From assembly GCF_052857255.1 (NCBI RefSeq), contig NC_135497.1, positions 185,081,097-185,145,096 of the forward strand: DNA of 64,000 nt, read 5' to 3'. Both the position numbers and the translations under genes were made by a program. This document shows, in pieces, positions 36,474-49,648 of the stretch. Source of the stretch: Amblyomma americanum (lineage: Eukaryota; Arthropoda; Arachnida; Ixodida; Ixodidae). The notes beneath the pieces are model-generated. The model was not told where the DNA came from. It made no database searches and was given only the letters and a program-made list of their open reading frames with translations. Each line of letters begins with the position of its first letter. Positions within the stretch are counted from its first letter, which is position 1.

Positions 36474-36590
36474 CGGAAAGAACGCTACTGCGCTAACAAC
36501 GACAACCACGTAAAAGACAGGACAGTGGTTGTCTTGTCTTTTTAGTGCAGTAACGTTCTTTCCGTCATGTGTCATCACCAACTTGCCCAG
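36474..36590 (+). mobile_element. Short foldback insertion with PLE-like tail
   Basis: Arms 36474-36509 and 36525-36564 are imperfect reverse complements (cggaaagaacg…caaccac against its mirror). The tail 'atgtgtcatcaccaacttgc' then 'ccagctgac' resembles the tail of the 15388-15536 insertion, which reads 'atgtaccaacaagccc'. A 6-bp direct repeat AGCTGA flanks it, too short to be strong evidence. Confidence 0.45.
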
Positions 36591-39149
36591 CTGACTGCCT
36601 TAGTAGAGTACTTTAGGAAGCTGCTCAAACTGCAGTTCATCTAATCACCTGCGATATGGGACTTGAAGGCTGTGTTGCAGCCATTATCGTGCGAAAACAT
36701 TAAAATTTATGAATGACTGCTTAACGCAATAAAATGGCGAGTACTTTTTTTCGCACTAGACGCTTTAATGTTTACTACGAACTAATTGATATTTGAGTAA
36801 ACTTAATAACGGCGCTTAAGATGAAAATGCACCAGTGGATAAGGAAACCGTGAAAAAAAAAAACAAAGGGATAGAAATGAAGAAATTGAGCTTGGGTAGA
36901 TACGGCAGTAGAGAGGGGAGCTGAAAAGAATAGAAGTCGTCTTCGTTTACCGTGCTTGATACTACCCAGAATGCACTCTACCTTGACACCTCTCTTTCTC
37001 CACACCCCCTCTTTGAAAGGAAGGGAAAGGTTGGAAGGGACGGTGGGTGCAGCGCTGCTATAAATTAACTCCTCGCGTACAAAAACCTCGTAGTAAGTGA
37101 TGTCCTGACACGCCGGAAATCCACGGCTCCTGTAAGTGCGTAACAGAGAGAAGCGAAAGCAAGTGTCGTCCTACGAAAAAAGTAAGGAGCTCCGTACTTC
37201 TCTGCGTGCGGCTACAGCGGTATTAGCTAAGCTCGCCGTGCAACGACTACTTAAGAGCTCGTTTACCTGCGCTTAATCAGCCTTCAAGTACCCGGGATTT
37301 CATGGTATGCGGCCCTTTCACGACGTAGCTCGGCTGAAAAACACATCAAGAACACCTGTCAAAGCTCGGCCTCGGGAAACATTTTATGCTTCGGTGAATC
37401 CTGTTGGGCATCTGAGCCTATATACCACAAGCCAGACCCATGACTAGGTTCTTATTTCAAGCGTACCCATCGTTCAGGCCCAAATTTATATTTTAACTTG
37501 AAGATTTTCCCTGCGGCAAATTCTGCTCAAATGGGCTTTTAACACCATCGTGCTATTACCCAACTTATCCGACGCACTTCAGAAGTGTTGTATCAAGAAT
37601 AAAGACAAAGCCACTTTCTTGTGCACTCTTGCTGCTTGCTGCTTTTTCTCTCTCTTATCTGCCTTTTTCCAACCGTGGCACTTTTTTATTATTCATTTCG
37701 CGCTCGCTGCAGGCTAAAGATTGCTGGAATTCTGCGCCTCTCATCATCCTCGCCAGGCAGCTCGTTTAAAGACAGCCTCAGGCTGTGACTCAACCGCCAG
37801 CTCATCAGGGTATATCCTCCACGCGGGCACACTTAAGAAAAAAAAAGAAAAACCGGAAGTGTCTCCCTACCACTCAGTACCTAGAAGAGCAAAGACAACC
37901 ATGAATTAGCGACAGTAAGCGGTTTAGTAGGCGTTGTCTTTTAAGGTGCACAGTAATAAGGAAAGTTACAAAATATGTGCGGATCAGAAGGCTATTCTTT
38001 TCATTTTCTTTCATTTTTCAGTGTTCCCTTATCATTGACAAGGGCATGGCGTCCGTGCAGTTACAAGATTTTGCACTGTGGTGAAATTAAACCCACCTGC
38101 GCATATCTGAAGCAAGCTGCCGTAACTCACTCACATTTGAAGCCTTCGCCGACTGTTAGTTACGTCAGAAACGTCGTTTGGCGTTTTTGTTACTTCGGCC
38201 GCGGTAGTCGGCAGCTGTCTTTCAGCAATATAGCGTGGCCGACGTGCTATCGTGCGGGCCTCAATGGCACCGCGTCACGAAAGCCAGCCCTTGAAAAGCA
38301 CGTTATTATATCGATCTCCGGTCCCCTTTCATCTTGAGGTTTCGCCTTGGCTCCTGGCCATGTGCGGAAGCAATTGATGCCATCGCAACATCGATCATCC
38401 CATGTAGCCAATGTCTTGCAGAACAGATCGCTAAAAGGCCGCTGTCATCTGCGCACTGGCGAAGCGACCTATCGGAACTTATGAGGACGTTAAAGCATTT
38501 TCTCGACCCGTCTTTTTTTTTCTCTTCTGGCTTTCGCACCAAACAAAAATAATTGAACAGGCACCCCTTTACAAAACACAGGAAGGAAGACAAAGTCGAA
38601 AAAAAAAGCTGAAAGCGGCCACTGTTTTTGTCGTTCCTGAAGCCCATTCTTTGTTTTGAATGGAGCGCTTCAATCGATGCAGGTCGTACTGGCGTGAATT
38701 CAGCAAGCAGAAGGCACCCGATAAAGTTTTCTTTTTCCATTCCCCTCTTTGGGATTGGTCCGTTTTTGCTGCAATAAACTTATTCCTTCCCCTCCTCCTT
38801 TTACAGCCGGCTTGCTGGGAACGCGGCTTATTCCTGCGGACACAATTCAACGGCGGCCGCGTTCAGCGGATCCTCAGTAGGCTAGTGCATAAATCCCAAA
38901 CGATATGAACAATGCTTAGCTGCGAATTACGACTCGGAGACTGCAAGCTTGCAGGTCAAGTTTCTGGTAGCTGCATAGATCCCTCACAACGTCCGCTTGT
39001 ATTCCCATGCGTGGTAGCTTTTGTTCTTGTTGTTTATGGAAGATTGGAAAGTAAGTATGGAGCACACCCTGCTACAGCACTTGAAATCACGAACTGACGG
39101 GCGGGTTTGTCATGCATGATATACGTGAAGCAGCGCAAGGCCCAAGGCC
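36591..39149. other. No recognisable feature
   Basis: About 2.6 kb without a supported repeat or domain. Open frames on opposite strands at 38306-38850 overlap and look fortuitous. Confidence 0.3.
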
Positions 39150-39260
39150 TTAGAAGAGAGCATAGGAAAGGAGGAAATGGACACAACAAAGGGCTGAACT
39201 AACAAGTGACATTTATTGCGCACGCTATGCGTATATATACATTTTGGCAACAATATAGAA
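39150..39260 (-). mobile_element. PLE pseudo-LTR-like fragment
   Basis: On the minus strand the order is TATATAC, then AATAAATGTCAC, then 'gttagttcagcccttt'. This parallels the TATA, AATAAA and gttcagcgcctgtg order in the arms at 25484-26028. The primary sequence is diverged, so the relationship is by arrangement and short matches. Confidence 0.35.
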
Positions 39261-39370
39261 AACACCGCAAAGATCGTGATCCTCTGTAACGAAGCCGTCT
39301 CGTTCGAGCGATCGCAACGTGCAGGGAACTGACCAGGTCAAGAGCACTGCAAGTGCAGTTCGTTCCGATG

Positions 39371-39465
39371 AGCCACAGTCGCCATCATCGTCTACACCGC
39401 TAACCTCTGGCGGCGCCGGACAGCGCCAGAGGTTAGCGGTGTAGACGATGATGGCAACTGTGGCT
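39371..39465. repeat. 42-bp hairpin, one mismatch
   Basis: Arms 39371-39412 and 39424-39465 are reverse complements except for one C/T difference, with an 11-nt spacer. The near identity indicates a recent origin. It lies about 110 bp from the PLE-like fragment at 39150. Confidence 0.9.
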
Positions 39466-39921
39466 TGGAAATTTTCGTTGCTGCTATGACATACATCATT
39501 CTGGGTCTTCGTGCGAGGTCCTCAGTTAAGCGATAGCAAGGACAACGCCAGTGAAATGTGCTATTACGTAAGTCTTCCGCGTACGGACATGACTTTAGAG
39601 TGATTGAAAAAAAAAGATAAAAATAGCGAGGCATGCTGAGAAAATAGCACCAGAAAGAGCATTTATGAATCGCATTAGCCTCCACACTTCCTGTATTATG
39701 TTGCACATAGCAAGGAGGCAACACGGTCAACTTGTGGTGCTGGTTTTGTGCGGGCTCGTGGACAACAACCTTCACTTGGAACCAGTGGTGCTTTGAAAGG
39801 AAAATATCTCCCGATAATGCAGCAGTCAAAGTGACATTGTTCGAAGAATTTAACCCTATCTAATTCAGCGTTATTTAACGCTCCTTCCTTGAAAAGATAG
39901 AAAGAGAGACGTCTAAGAGAT
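39466..39921. other. No recognisable feature
   Basis: A minus-strand frame runs from 39829 down to the hairpin at 39371-39465 without a known domain. No other signal was noted. Confidence 0.35.
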
Positions 39922-40204
39922 ACCGCAGCGGTGGCCCAGTGGTTGAGCATCCGCCTAGCATGCGGGAGGTGCTGGGTTCGATCCCCAGCGCCTACGAGTA
40001 CCCACCGGTGATACAACGGTTACAAGCTTCCTCTTGCCTGGTGCCCGGCTTAAGCAGGGTGAAATACTTGGGAGACGAAATTACCCTGTGCCATTATAGT
40101 GCCTAGAAATATATACTGACAGTATATTTCTAGGCACTGCAGTGCCATGGCGCTCTTTCGCCGCAAACGCCCTTGCGCCATAAAAATCCACTATCGTCAT
40201 CACC
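39922..40204 (+). mobile_element. tRNA-Ala-headed SINE with internal hairpin and 10-bp target duplication
   Basis: The head (ccgcagcggtggcccagtgg…) folds as a tRNA with anticodon AGC (Ala) and B box 'gggttcgatcccc'. The body differs from the Ruka type. Near its 3' end a hairpin at 40098-40138 has 16-bp perfect arms. The element ends 'aaatccactatcgtcatcac'. TCTAAGAGAT flanks both sides (39912-39921 and 40205-40214), so boundaries are firm. Confidence 0.85.
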
Positions 40205-40364
40205 TCTAAGAGATTGTACCATTTTCACTTGTGCACAAAGGACCGGCTACGCGTTCTTGTTCTTTCACAGTAGAAAAACTTTACCGAAAACGTCTAAAGC
40301 AAAAACGCTCCGAGTGCCACGTGTTGTTTCAGTTGCTGGCGGCTGGAGCCCCTTCCGGTGCCCT

Positions 40365-40643
40365 CCGAGGAAGGTATAGTCGTATACATTTCAGAAACGA
40401 AGCGGCAGATGCCCCTCAAAGACGGCCGTACAGCCAATGGGGTCGTCGTATTTTCATGACGCCGCAATAAATTCGACTAAGCCGTGGTTACTCCCCATTC
40501 ACATGCCGCCCCTGCGACTTCACGCTGGCAGGTCCAAAGGGATCGGTGAAAGGGAAGAATCAGTCGACTCCATTGGCTGGAGGGGCTCCTCTGAGGGGCA
40601 TCTGCCGCTTCGTTCTTGAGTTGTATCCGACTTATAGTCTCCG
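40365..40643. mobile_element. Foldback element, ~70-bp arms
   Basis: Sequences around 40378-40444 and 40563-40632 are reverse complements, sharing the uninterrupted core aacgaagcggcagatgcccc and 'cagccaatgg'. About 118 bp separate the arms. A 'cctgcgacttcacgctggca' tract lies between. No coding capacity is seen. Confidence 0.7.
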
Positions 40644-43186
40644 CACGTATACTGCCGAGTCTATCGGCGCGCGCGACTACCGGCACCGGCGGCCTGTATC
40701 GACGGGGAGTTTCCGATGACGCCCGTTTACTGAGATTCCTGTGCATGTCAAAGGACATGATTGTCCTCTAATGCCTGATTGTCTGAGTAATTGCAACTAC
40801 AAGCTCAGTATGTTTTTAATATGTCGTCCATCCGTTAACACCGATCTAGGACGAAAAGCCAGGCGTATTTCAATTAGTTTGGAGCTGCTGAATGCATGCC
40901 GTTGAACCCATGAGTAACAGGAATTCCGGCCCGAACGCCAACCATCAGTGAAAGCTCACTCGAAGCCACGGGCTTACGAGGCTATCACAAAGAACAGGAC
41001 TTGGAAGAAAAATGCAGTCGGAAGTGGTGCATAGAGCATTCAAGAAGAAGAAAAAATAACGGTGCTCAAGAAAGAAAACCTCGAGCTTCGGCGAGTCCTA
41101 TTACTTTCGAAGAAGAATCTCCAGAAAAAAAGAGCTTGAGTGGTTTCCACTTATGTTTTCCTGTTAGGCTCCAGAGGACAGTGAGCGGTCTCTAGTGCAA
41201 ATTGAAATGAATTAAAAGAATCGGCTATAGGCCGGAGATCTTCAACCACACCAACCGAACTCCGTGCGATTCAATTGAAGGAGCGCACTTAAAGATCTTC
41301 ATTTTCGCTATCAAAAGAAAAAGAAAAAGACAGGGAGCGACAACCAGTCTGGACGAATAGAAACCCGTGTCACGATGGCAGATAGAAGGGTCAGTGCACC
41401 CACTGCACAGGGCGACTGTAACTCAACTTGAGCAATCCAGACGGCGGCCCAAAAAGCCCTGCGCGAAAAGCCCGCCGCGTGCCCGTCTCGATGCATCGGA
41501 CATTTTAGTGAACTAGACTTTTCATTTACCTTTTTTTGTAGCGATAGCTACACTACGCCAGCCACTTCGCGAGGTCACCGTGGCTACAATAACAGCGTGG
41601 CTCGACGGGTGGTTGCAATAACCTAAAAATATGCCGTAATGTCGAGTTAATTCCGATATACGAGTTCTACTTTTGCTTTTTCAAATTTTCGCCAACGTTG
41701 GTACGTATGTGCAAGAAATGCTGCCTCCAAACAGCAGCAGTCCGGGAAGTGTGGTGGGGTTGTTCAGCAGGTTCTTGGATTTACTATTGGTACATTCGAC
41801 GAGTTAAGGGCAAAAATTCAGAAATTTTCTGATGAAATTTTTTTTCTGTGCAAAACAAATACACATTCCCGCATGAGAAAATAACTAACTAGGCTGTTAA
41901 AAAGGCGCGTAAAACGAGAAAAGACCATGAAAACAGCACACGCGGTTTTGCTTCCAAAATCAGCGTAAGAAATACAAGACGCGTTTAACGGCTGGGACCC
42001 ATGGAAACCAGATTCACAATTAAATACGCCTGCTTTGGCGCTGAGCAAATGTTTGTGTAAGGAAGTTTTCTTTTTTTAATTTGTCTCAATTTAAATACGC
42101 TCGTCGCGATCAGGAATCGAACAAGCCTGCCCTTTCCGCCAATAAGAGGAGCCCAGCCGCCCCGGTAGACGGTAGAAAACTGCGCAGAAATCTAAATCAA
42201 AGCACCGGCTAACAGGGAAAAAAAACTTTTTTCGTCCTTTATCCGAACGTCTTTCAGGCGCGGATCTTCTGCCGCCACCTGCACACGTGCCTGACGTTGA
42301 TAAGGCAGAAAAACAGAAAACAACGCTCCCTCCCGCAAAGAATCCATAAAGGCTAAATATTCTCTCTTCCACTAACTAGCTGGGCGGAACCTTCCAACAA
42401 AATGAGTCGGGAGAGGCTAGCCTCCAGTCATGGTGCGAACTCTCTATTTCGCCGCCAAACAGCCGAAGGGCGAAAAATGCTAATCACAGAGCGGACAACC
42501 CTTCCATGCAGCTCAGCAGGAGAGTTCTGCGCTGGCATCCTTTTGTGACGTTCTTGAGTGGGTTTGTATTTGACCCCTTGCGCAGGCGTGCCCGCACGTG
42601 TAAGCTCGAAAAGGGCGCAAAACGCGAAAGACACGATACGCTGCAAGCAAAAGGAAAGGATGGCGTTAATAACTTGCCCCACTATCGGTTAAATGCGGCC
42701 GGAAACGGGAGCGCAAAAGGTAAACATTGCAACAAGCACAGCAACCTGTCAAGTTGTGGCGGGGGTTACTGAGCCCATTATATGCGCAGGTTGGCCACTT
42801 CGCGCCAGAAATAAGCCTGACCACGCGCGTTCCACACGTATAGAAGACAGAAAAAGTTTACGAAATGTGGGTGAGCGAAAAAAAAAATATTTCAACACCG
42901 TCACGCAAACCAGTCTCCTGAAATTGCTGCAGGTGCGAAGGGACTTGCGTGATCCACCCGCTTGTGCCAGTGCCCGGCCACTGCGTCGCGAGGAAGCTCT
43001 GCAATAAATTTGTTTCCGAGCACACGCATATCGTGAACTTTTGATTCTGACTATGCACTTCCGATACTGCGGCCGAGGAAGACGGATACGCTCGAATGGT
43101 GCGTACGCGCACACGCACTAAGAGGGTTTGAGCCTTGAGTGGAATAAGCAACATTTTCGATTGCGTGCTTCCCGCGAATGAGTGAG
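40644..43186. other. No recognisable feature
   Basis: About 2.5 kb. A B-box-like 'gttcgattcc' on the minus strand near 42115 may be a heavily eroded tRNA-SINE, but no A box supports it. Confidence 0.3.
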
Positions 43187-43276
43187 TGAATGAATGAATG
43201 AATGAATGAATGAATGAATGAATGAATGAATGAATGAATGAATGAATGAATGAATGAATGAATGAATGAATGAATG
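43187..43276. repeat. (AATG)n tetranucleotide array
   Basis: About 90 bp of perfect units, preceded by a few degenerate ones. On the minus strand it reads (CATT)n and directly follows an AATAAA-containing tail. Confidence 0.99.
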
Positions 43277-43440
43277 GCAAGCTTTTTATTTGCTCAAAAG
43301 GATGAAAGTCACCGCAGGCAGGTGGTCGGGGCCCCTAGTTCAGGGCTCGGAGGCTTCGGCCGCCCGTCGAGCAGGGTTTTCCCTAGGAATTGATAATAGG
43401 AAGGGGAGGGGGGCGGATATCTAAATTTCAAGGAGGAGAT
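43277..43440 (-). mobile_element. Possible 3' end of a retroelement terminating in (CATT)n
   Basis: On the minus strand the sequence runs 'gagcaaataaaaagcttgcc' and then into CATT repeats. A short-repeat tail after an AATAAA signal is typical of some non-LTR elements. No coding motif is found further upstream on this strand. Confidence 0.35.
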
Positions 43441-44588
43441 GATGTAGGGGGTAGAGGAGAAGCGATAGTCATTTGTAATTTTTATTCGTGTCGTTGATGT
43501 GTCGCGCAGAAGTAGCAGCGTTTATGCTTCCAAGACTCATGACAAAGATGACCAAAATACCCCGTCGGACACGTAAAAAAATCGTCACTAATTAAGGGGG
43601 TACGTTCACAAAAACAAAGGGGTGTGCGCACCCTTCGATAGGGTGTGTGTGTGCAGAGAAATCGCTGCCGTCGAGCTCTGATAATAAGCTCTAGCTGTCG
43701 TTCGAGCTGCGAGCTGGACAACGCAGCTTCCTGTTTTAGTGTGGATGCGACCACGCGTTAGCGCACTACGTCGCTAACTCCGTCGTTAACTCGTTAACTC
43801 CTGCATCGTCGTTTACACATCCTGTGCACCTAGTTCGAAAAAAAAAGAGTGAAGTGACGTCTCCTGTAAGCCGATCACATGGACACTTATGTGAAGCAGC
43901 TTAACCCTGACATTACTGCGTAGAAGCTTGCAGGTCGATAACGCGCTGAATACCAAGGAGTGCTGACAAGCGATCATAATCCATCGGTGGAACCTTTTGT
44001 CACTCTCTTACAGCACCCTCTGTCTCGGCCTGTTTCCCCCGTTTCGTGGTGTCGTTGTCGGTGTCGTCCGCATGCCCTCCTCTCCTTCATCCCTCTCCCG
44101 GGCGGGGATGGGAAGGAGAGAAGAGGAACAGAAGGGAATGGCGCCAAGGAGGGAGGACATGTGGCGGTGCGCGGACAGAGTAGTTGTGCGCGCACACAGG
44201 TGTTCCCGATTGGCGACTCTCGCTCACCTCCGGCGGCGTAATTCGATTGCGCCGCGTGTGATTCGCAGCTGTCATCTTGCGCCATAGTGGCCGCCGCGAT
44301 GATGATAAAACGGCCAGCTGTGACGTTGCACATCATTCGCATTGCGGAAAGACCATTGATATAGCGGAGGCGGAGTGCCGTGCGCGTAACGCTGCACGTA
44401 TGTGGTAACGAACAGAAGACCAACGCTTTCGTTTACGCTGCCAAGAAACGCACTGCGCGGCAAGATCCCCAAGTCTGTGCCCGCCCATTTCTTACACCAT
44501 AAAACACAATCGCCGTACCGTCATGCGTGGCGTCATTATTGCGCTTACCATTCTGCAGGCCAGCTAGCGCTGATCACATCGTCGTAAC
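43441..44588. other. No recognisable feature
   Basis: About 1.1 kb, locally CpG rich around 44030-44280. Open frames on both strands overlap and have no domain. Confidence 0.3.
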
Positions 44589-44589
44589 C

Positions 44590-44836
44590 TTCGGGTAAGC
44601 GGCTGTAATTTTAAGGCGAAAACCTTTAATGGCTCAATATTCCCGGCCTAGATCCTGTCCGTCCGTTACATCGCCAACCGGAAGTCACGACAACGGGAGT
44701 GACGTCATACCATCCGTTACGCTCTCAACTCGATAAGAATAAAATCTTTGTGCCCGATTGGATTCGAACCGCCACCCTTCCGCTCCGCAGCCGAGCGTGC
44801 TAACGACTACGATATATACTTCCTGCCAACGAATAT
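44590..44836 (-). mobile_element. tRNA-derived SINE of a third head type
   Basis: The minus strand starts with a cloverleaf-like head: 'gtcgttagcacgctcggctg', anticodon stem cgctc/gagcg, B box 'cggttcgaatcc'. The loop would give anticodon CTG but lacks U33. A body of about 165 bp follows (…ttttattcttatcgag…). No target duplication is clear. Confidence 0.65.
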
Positions 44837-46358
44837 GTAGTTCTCCTTGTATAGGATGCTGGAGTGTGTTTGCGGAAAGGCGTCGAATTAGACGGATGCC
44901 TCCCAAACGCCCTCCAGTGTCTCCAGCATTAAGATTCACAAACAATTCTATGCCTAATTAACATCTTAACCACACATCAGTGACACAAGCAGCAACACCG
45001 CGCTAAAGGCTTTCGCCTCACCGCACTTTAGGTCAACAAATTTCCCCCTGAATTTTTTTTCGCAAAGTTTTTGGTTTAAGAATTTTACACGTTTATTTCA
45101 GAAAATAAGCGTGAACACTTCAATAGCCTTTCGATTTGTATTGTTTGCTTCGCAATTTTGCCGACTTTAGCGCTTGGTCTTCACCTTAATCTGGAAAATA
45201 AAAAAACTGTGCTTGTAAAGGAACTTCGAATGGATACTGCGACGACTTCCTCAAAATCCAGTGGGCTTCAAGACGCCATACAGGAGCAGAGCTGTACTTC
45301 CGCCTCGTACCGTGTGTGCTCGTGGTTGTTCCCTCCTAGCTTCCTGGAATGCATTTCGTAGTATACAAGCCGTACATGACAAACACAGAGCGCTGCGTCA
45401 CACGCGTGCTCTGGAGCGCCTCGCGAGCGTCAGGTGCACCGGTGTGACTGAAAGTCAGAAGGAGCGATGTGTCCGCCGTATTATGGGAACCGAATGTTCG
45501 TATAATACGGGCGTAACCTAACGTTGCACACGCGCCCGCCGAATCTCGGCAATGGCCCTGCATATGCGCAGCAGTTCTCTGCCCCAACCGTGTGCCTTAC
45601 CGAGACCAAATTTTCCACGCACAGCTAATCAGTTTTTATGACGGATGACTTCTCTGCCTCAAGAATTCTTCGCACAGCAATGGGAGCCACACAACTGGCG
45701 TGAGCAGATCATAGGTTGCGCGTGCAAAACTGCCCGCTTGAAAGTGGTTGTCGTGAGTAGATAGCGCCAGGACGTGTCCTTGACAAGCATGACAACGCAG
45801 CGTACGACGTCCAAGAGCTGCCAATCACAGACTCTTGTGACGCGCGAATGTCCTTGAGAGTTAGGTCCCTGATTTGTAGGCGTTAGCTGTCGCTGTCGTT
45901 TCAGTTTACACGAGTTTTGAGACAGAGTGCACGTCGCGGCCGTCCTATCGCTCGGCAGGCGTTTCGACTCACCCACTGCTTCGGGAGCGCATCATACGCT
46001 GCGCTCGTAGAAGGCCGTCCTTTATATAAAAGGGGCCCTGCAACACTTTTTGAGCATAACAAATGAACTCGCCAGCCGTTACATCGTGTTACGAATAATT
46101 CAGCTATATATTGCACCTCACACAGAATCACACTCTGGAGTTGGCCTGCTGTTTCCTTCTATTTTTTATTGGCCGGGCAGTGTCGGCAGCTCGACCACGC
46201 GCGTCATGAGTGGTTCGCGAGATAAATGAGGAAGTGAAAAATAAGCGACGAAATGATTACGTCAGCGATTACATTTCTCTAAGTGGGGCTGGAGGAGAGG
46301 CGCCTAGTTTTAAGCGTGCTAGAGATCACGAGAGAAGGAAAGGCAGGAAGAAGGCGAA
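44837..46358. other. No recognisable feature; isolated TATA-like site
   Basis: About 1.5 kb. TATATAAAAGG occurs at about 46023-46033 followed by 'ggccctgcaacactttttg', but no gene or initiator follows convincingly. Confidence 0.3.
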
Positions 46359-46605
46359 TGTTTGTCGTTTATGGTGTATGGTTCAACCACCCAGAGCGAC
46401 TGAGGCTATGAGGGACGCCGTAGTGAAGGGCTCCGGAAATATCGGCTACCTGGGGTTCTTTAACGCGCACTGACATCGCAAAGTGCACGGGTCTCTAGAA
46501 TTTAAATTCGCCTCCATCGAAATGCGACCGCCGCGGCCGGGATCGAACCCGCGTCTTTCGAGTCAGCAGCCGAGCGCCATAACCAATGATCCACCGCGGC
46601 GGCTC
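46359..46605 (-). mobile_element. Ruka-type tRNA-derived SINE
   Basis: Minus-strand orientation. The head is at the right (…ccgcggcggctcag on the plus strand), the B box is 'gggatcgaaccc' on the plus strand, and the body and tail modules match the copy at 60687-60925. AGAAGGCGAA flanks both sides exactly (46349-46358 and 46606-46615), a clear 10-bp target duplication. Confidence 0.92.
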
Positions 46606-46615
46606 AGAAGGCGAA

Positions 46616-47157
46616 GGGTAAATTTCCTTTCCTGATAACTGCGCTTCTATTAACACATTTTAAAAATTCTTGCTGCAGGAGATTCATAAAGCAATGACTT
46701 TCATGACACCAAATGCTTACCGCATCTCTTCTCCAAAAGTGTTCGAGTGTCCCCTTAATGATCGCGTCTATTGTTTCAGCCCTGGATCTAGTGGCGCGAT
46801 GTGGGTCACAAATTAGGATAGATTTCCCGATAGGCCGTGCGCCTTCACATGACAGGATTGATCCCGAAGCTCGGAAGCATAACGCACAGAAAGTTAAAAG
46901 CACAAGAACAGGTAAAATCAGATCGCGGGTCAGGGAATAGGCCAAAGCTTGACTCGTTACGCTTATTTCGGTGTACACCTTATTTCAGAAGAAACACGAA
47001 GGAGATTTTCTAATCAACTGCGTCACAAATGCTAAAGGTATGCCCTTTTTTGCCTACATACCGTCTCTATGCACCAACAAGTTTAAAAATGCAATTTCAC
47101 GCTAGTTAGATTTGGCGGCTTTCCACGCAACGCAACAAAAAGATAGCTCAGTTATAT
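46616..47157. other. No recognisable feature
   Basis: About 540 bp of short frames with no repeat or domain. Confidence 0.35.
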
Positions 47158-48789
<1,632 letters not shown>

Positions 48790-49045
48790 TTGGCGCTGCA
48801 TATATTGGCCCCGCTTGCTCCCTACGAAGGGCAGATGAGACACTGGAGCATTTTTTTTTTCTGCTCTTTTTTCGCTCGCAGCACACAGCGGTGCATCCCT
48901 TCCCAGCGCCTACACCGACCCGACCTTCCCTCGGACATCGAGACTCAAGTACTCTACCCGGAGAGGCAATCACGCGACGGCCTTTCCGCATATGTGGGAT
49001 TTTCTTGGAGCCATCGGGGTCTCCTCTATTCTCTGAATACCTCTG
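48790..49045 (+). pseudogene. Degenerate C-terminal end of a non-LTR retrotransposon ORF2
   Basis: Across frames the plus strand reads FARSTQRCIPSQRLHRPDLP, SDIET, LYPERQSRDGLSAYVGF and then, in the next frame, FLEPSG. This has the same spacing as the C-terminal block of the LINE at 60938-61796 (FADARRGML… SIKTLLWPQG… FLEHTGL). At least one frameshift is needed. Similarity is modest and based on reading by eye. Confidence 0.45.
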
Positions 49046-49395
49046 CCTCCTACTACAGGTTATCTATCACTCTTTTCTGCCTCCCCCTTCACTTCACCCT
49101 TTCTCTTCGGCGCTGGGCAGGGCTCCTTTAAGGGAAGCAAAACACAGCGAAATTCCTCTGCCGCAGTCTCATCACGACCACCGCGAAAAGGCGACCGGAG
49201 AAAAAGATACGACACTGCAGCTTCACTGGGGCTCCAGCCACTCATCAGCAGTATAAATTTGAATGTATTCATTCATACATAAATAAAGCATCGAACCAAC
49301 CACATCACAATGGTCTAGAGAGCACAAAATAAAATACATAAAATTATATCTCCTATCAAACACGCCACGATGTTGACATACAGAAATTAAGAATC
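49046..49395. other. No recognisable feature
   Basis: Possibly the 3' untranslated remainder of the fragment just upstream; 'aaataaagc' occurs near 49280. Confidence 0.3.
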
Positions 49396-49408
49396 ACAAT
49401 GGTGTCTC

Positions 49409-49648
49409 GGTTTGGTTTGGTCTTTGAGGGTTTGACGTCCCAAAGCGACTCTGATATGAGGGACGCCGTAGTGAAGGGTTCCGCAAATTTTGACCTCTTA
49501 TAGGGTTCTTTAACGTGCATTGAGATCGCACAATACACGGACTCTAGCATTTCGCCTCAGTCGAAAGGCGACCGCCGCTGCTGGGTTCGAACCCGCGTGT
49601 TTCAGGTCAGCAGCCGAGCACCATAACCACTGAGCCGCCGTGCCGGAT
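49409..49648 (-). mobile_element. Ruka-type tRNA-derived SINE with 13-bp target duplication
   Basis: Minus orientation. The plus strand reads from the tail (gtttggtttggtctttgagg) to the head (…accactgagccgccgtgcc). The flanks ACAATGGTGTCTC (49396-49408) and ACAATGGTGTTTC (49649-49661) differ at one base, giving a clear target duplication. Several body changes suggest moderate age. Confidence 0.92.

Noticed and set aside
39922..39995. Functional tRNA-Ala gene
   Set aside because: The anticodon AGC is present, but the sequence continues into a SINE body within a 10-bp target duplication.
41825..41860. Hammerhead ribozyme (CTGATGA core)
   Set aside because: CTGATGAAA occurs in AT-rich DNA, but the second core strand and helices cannot be formed.
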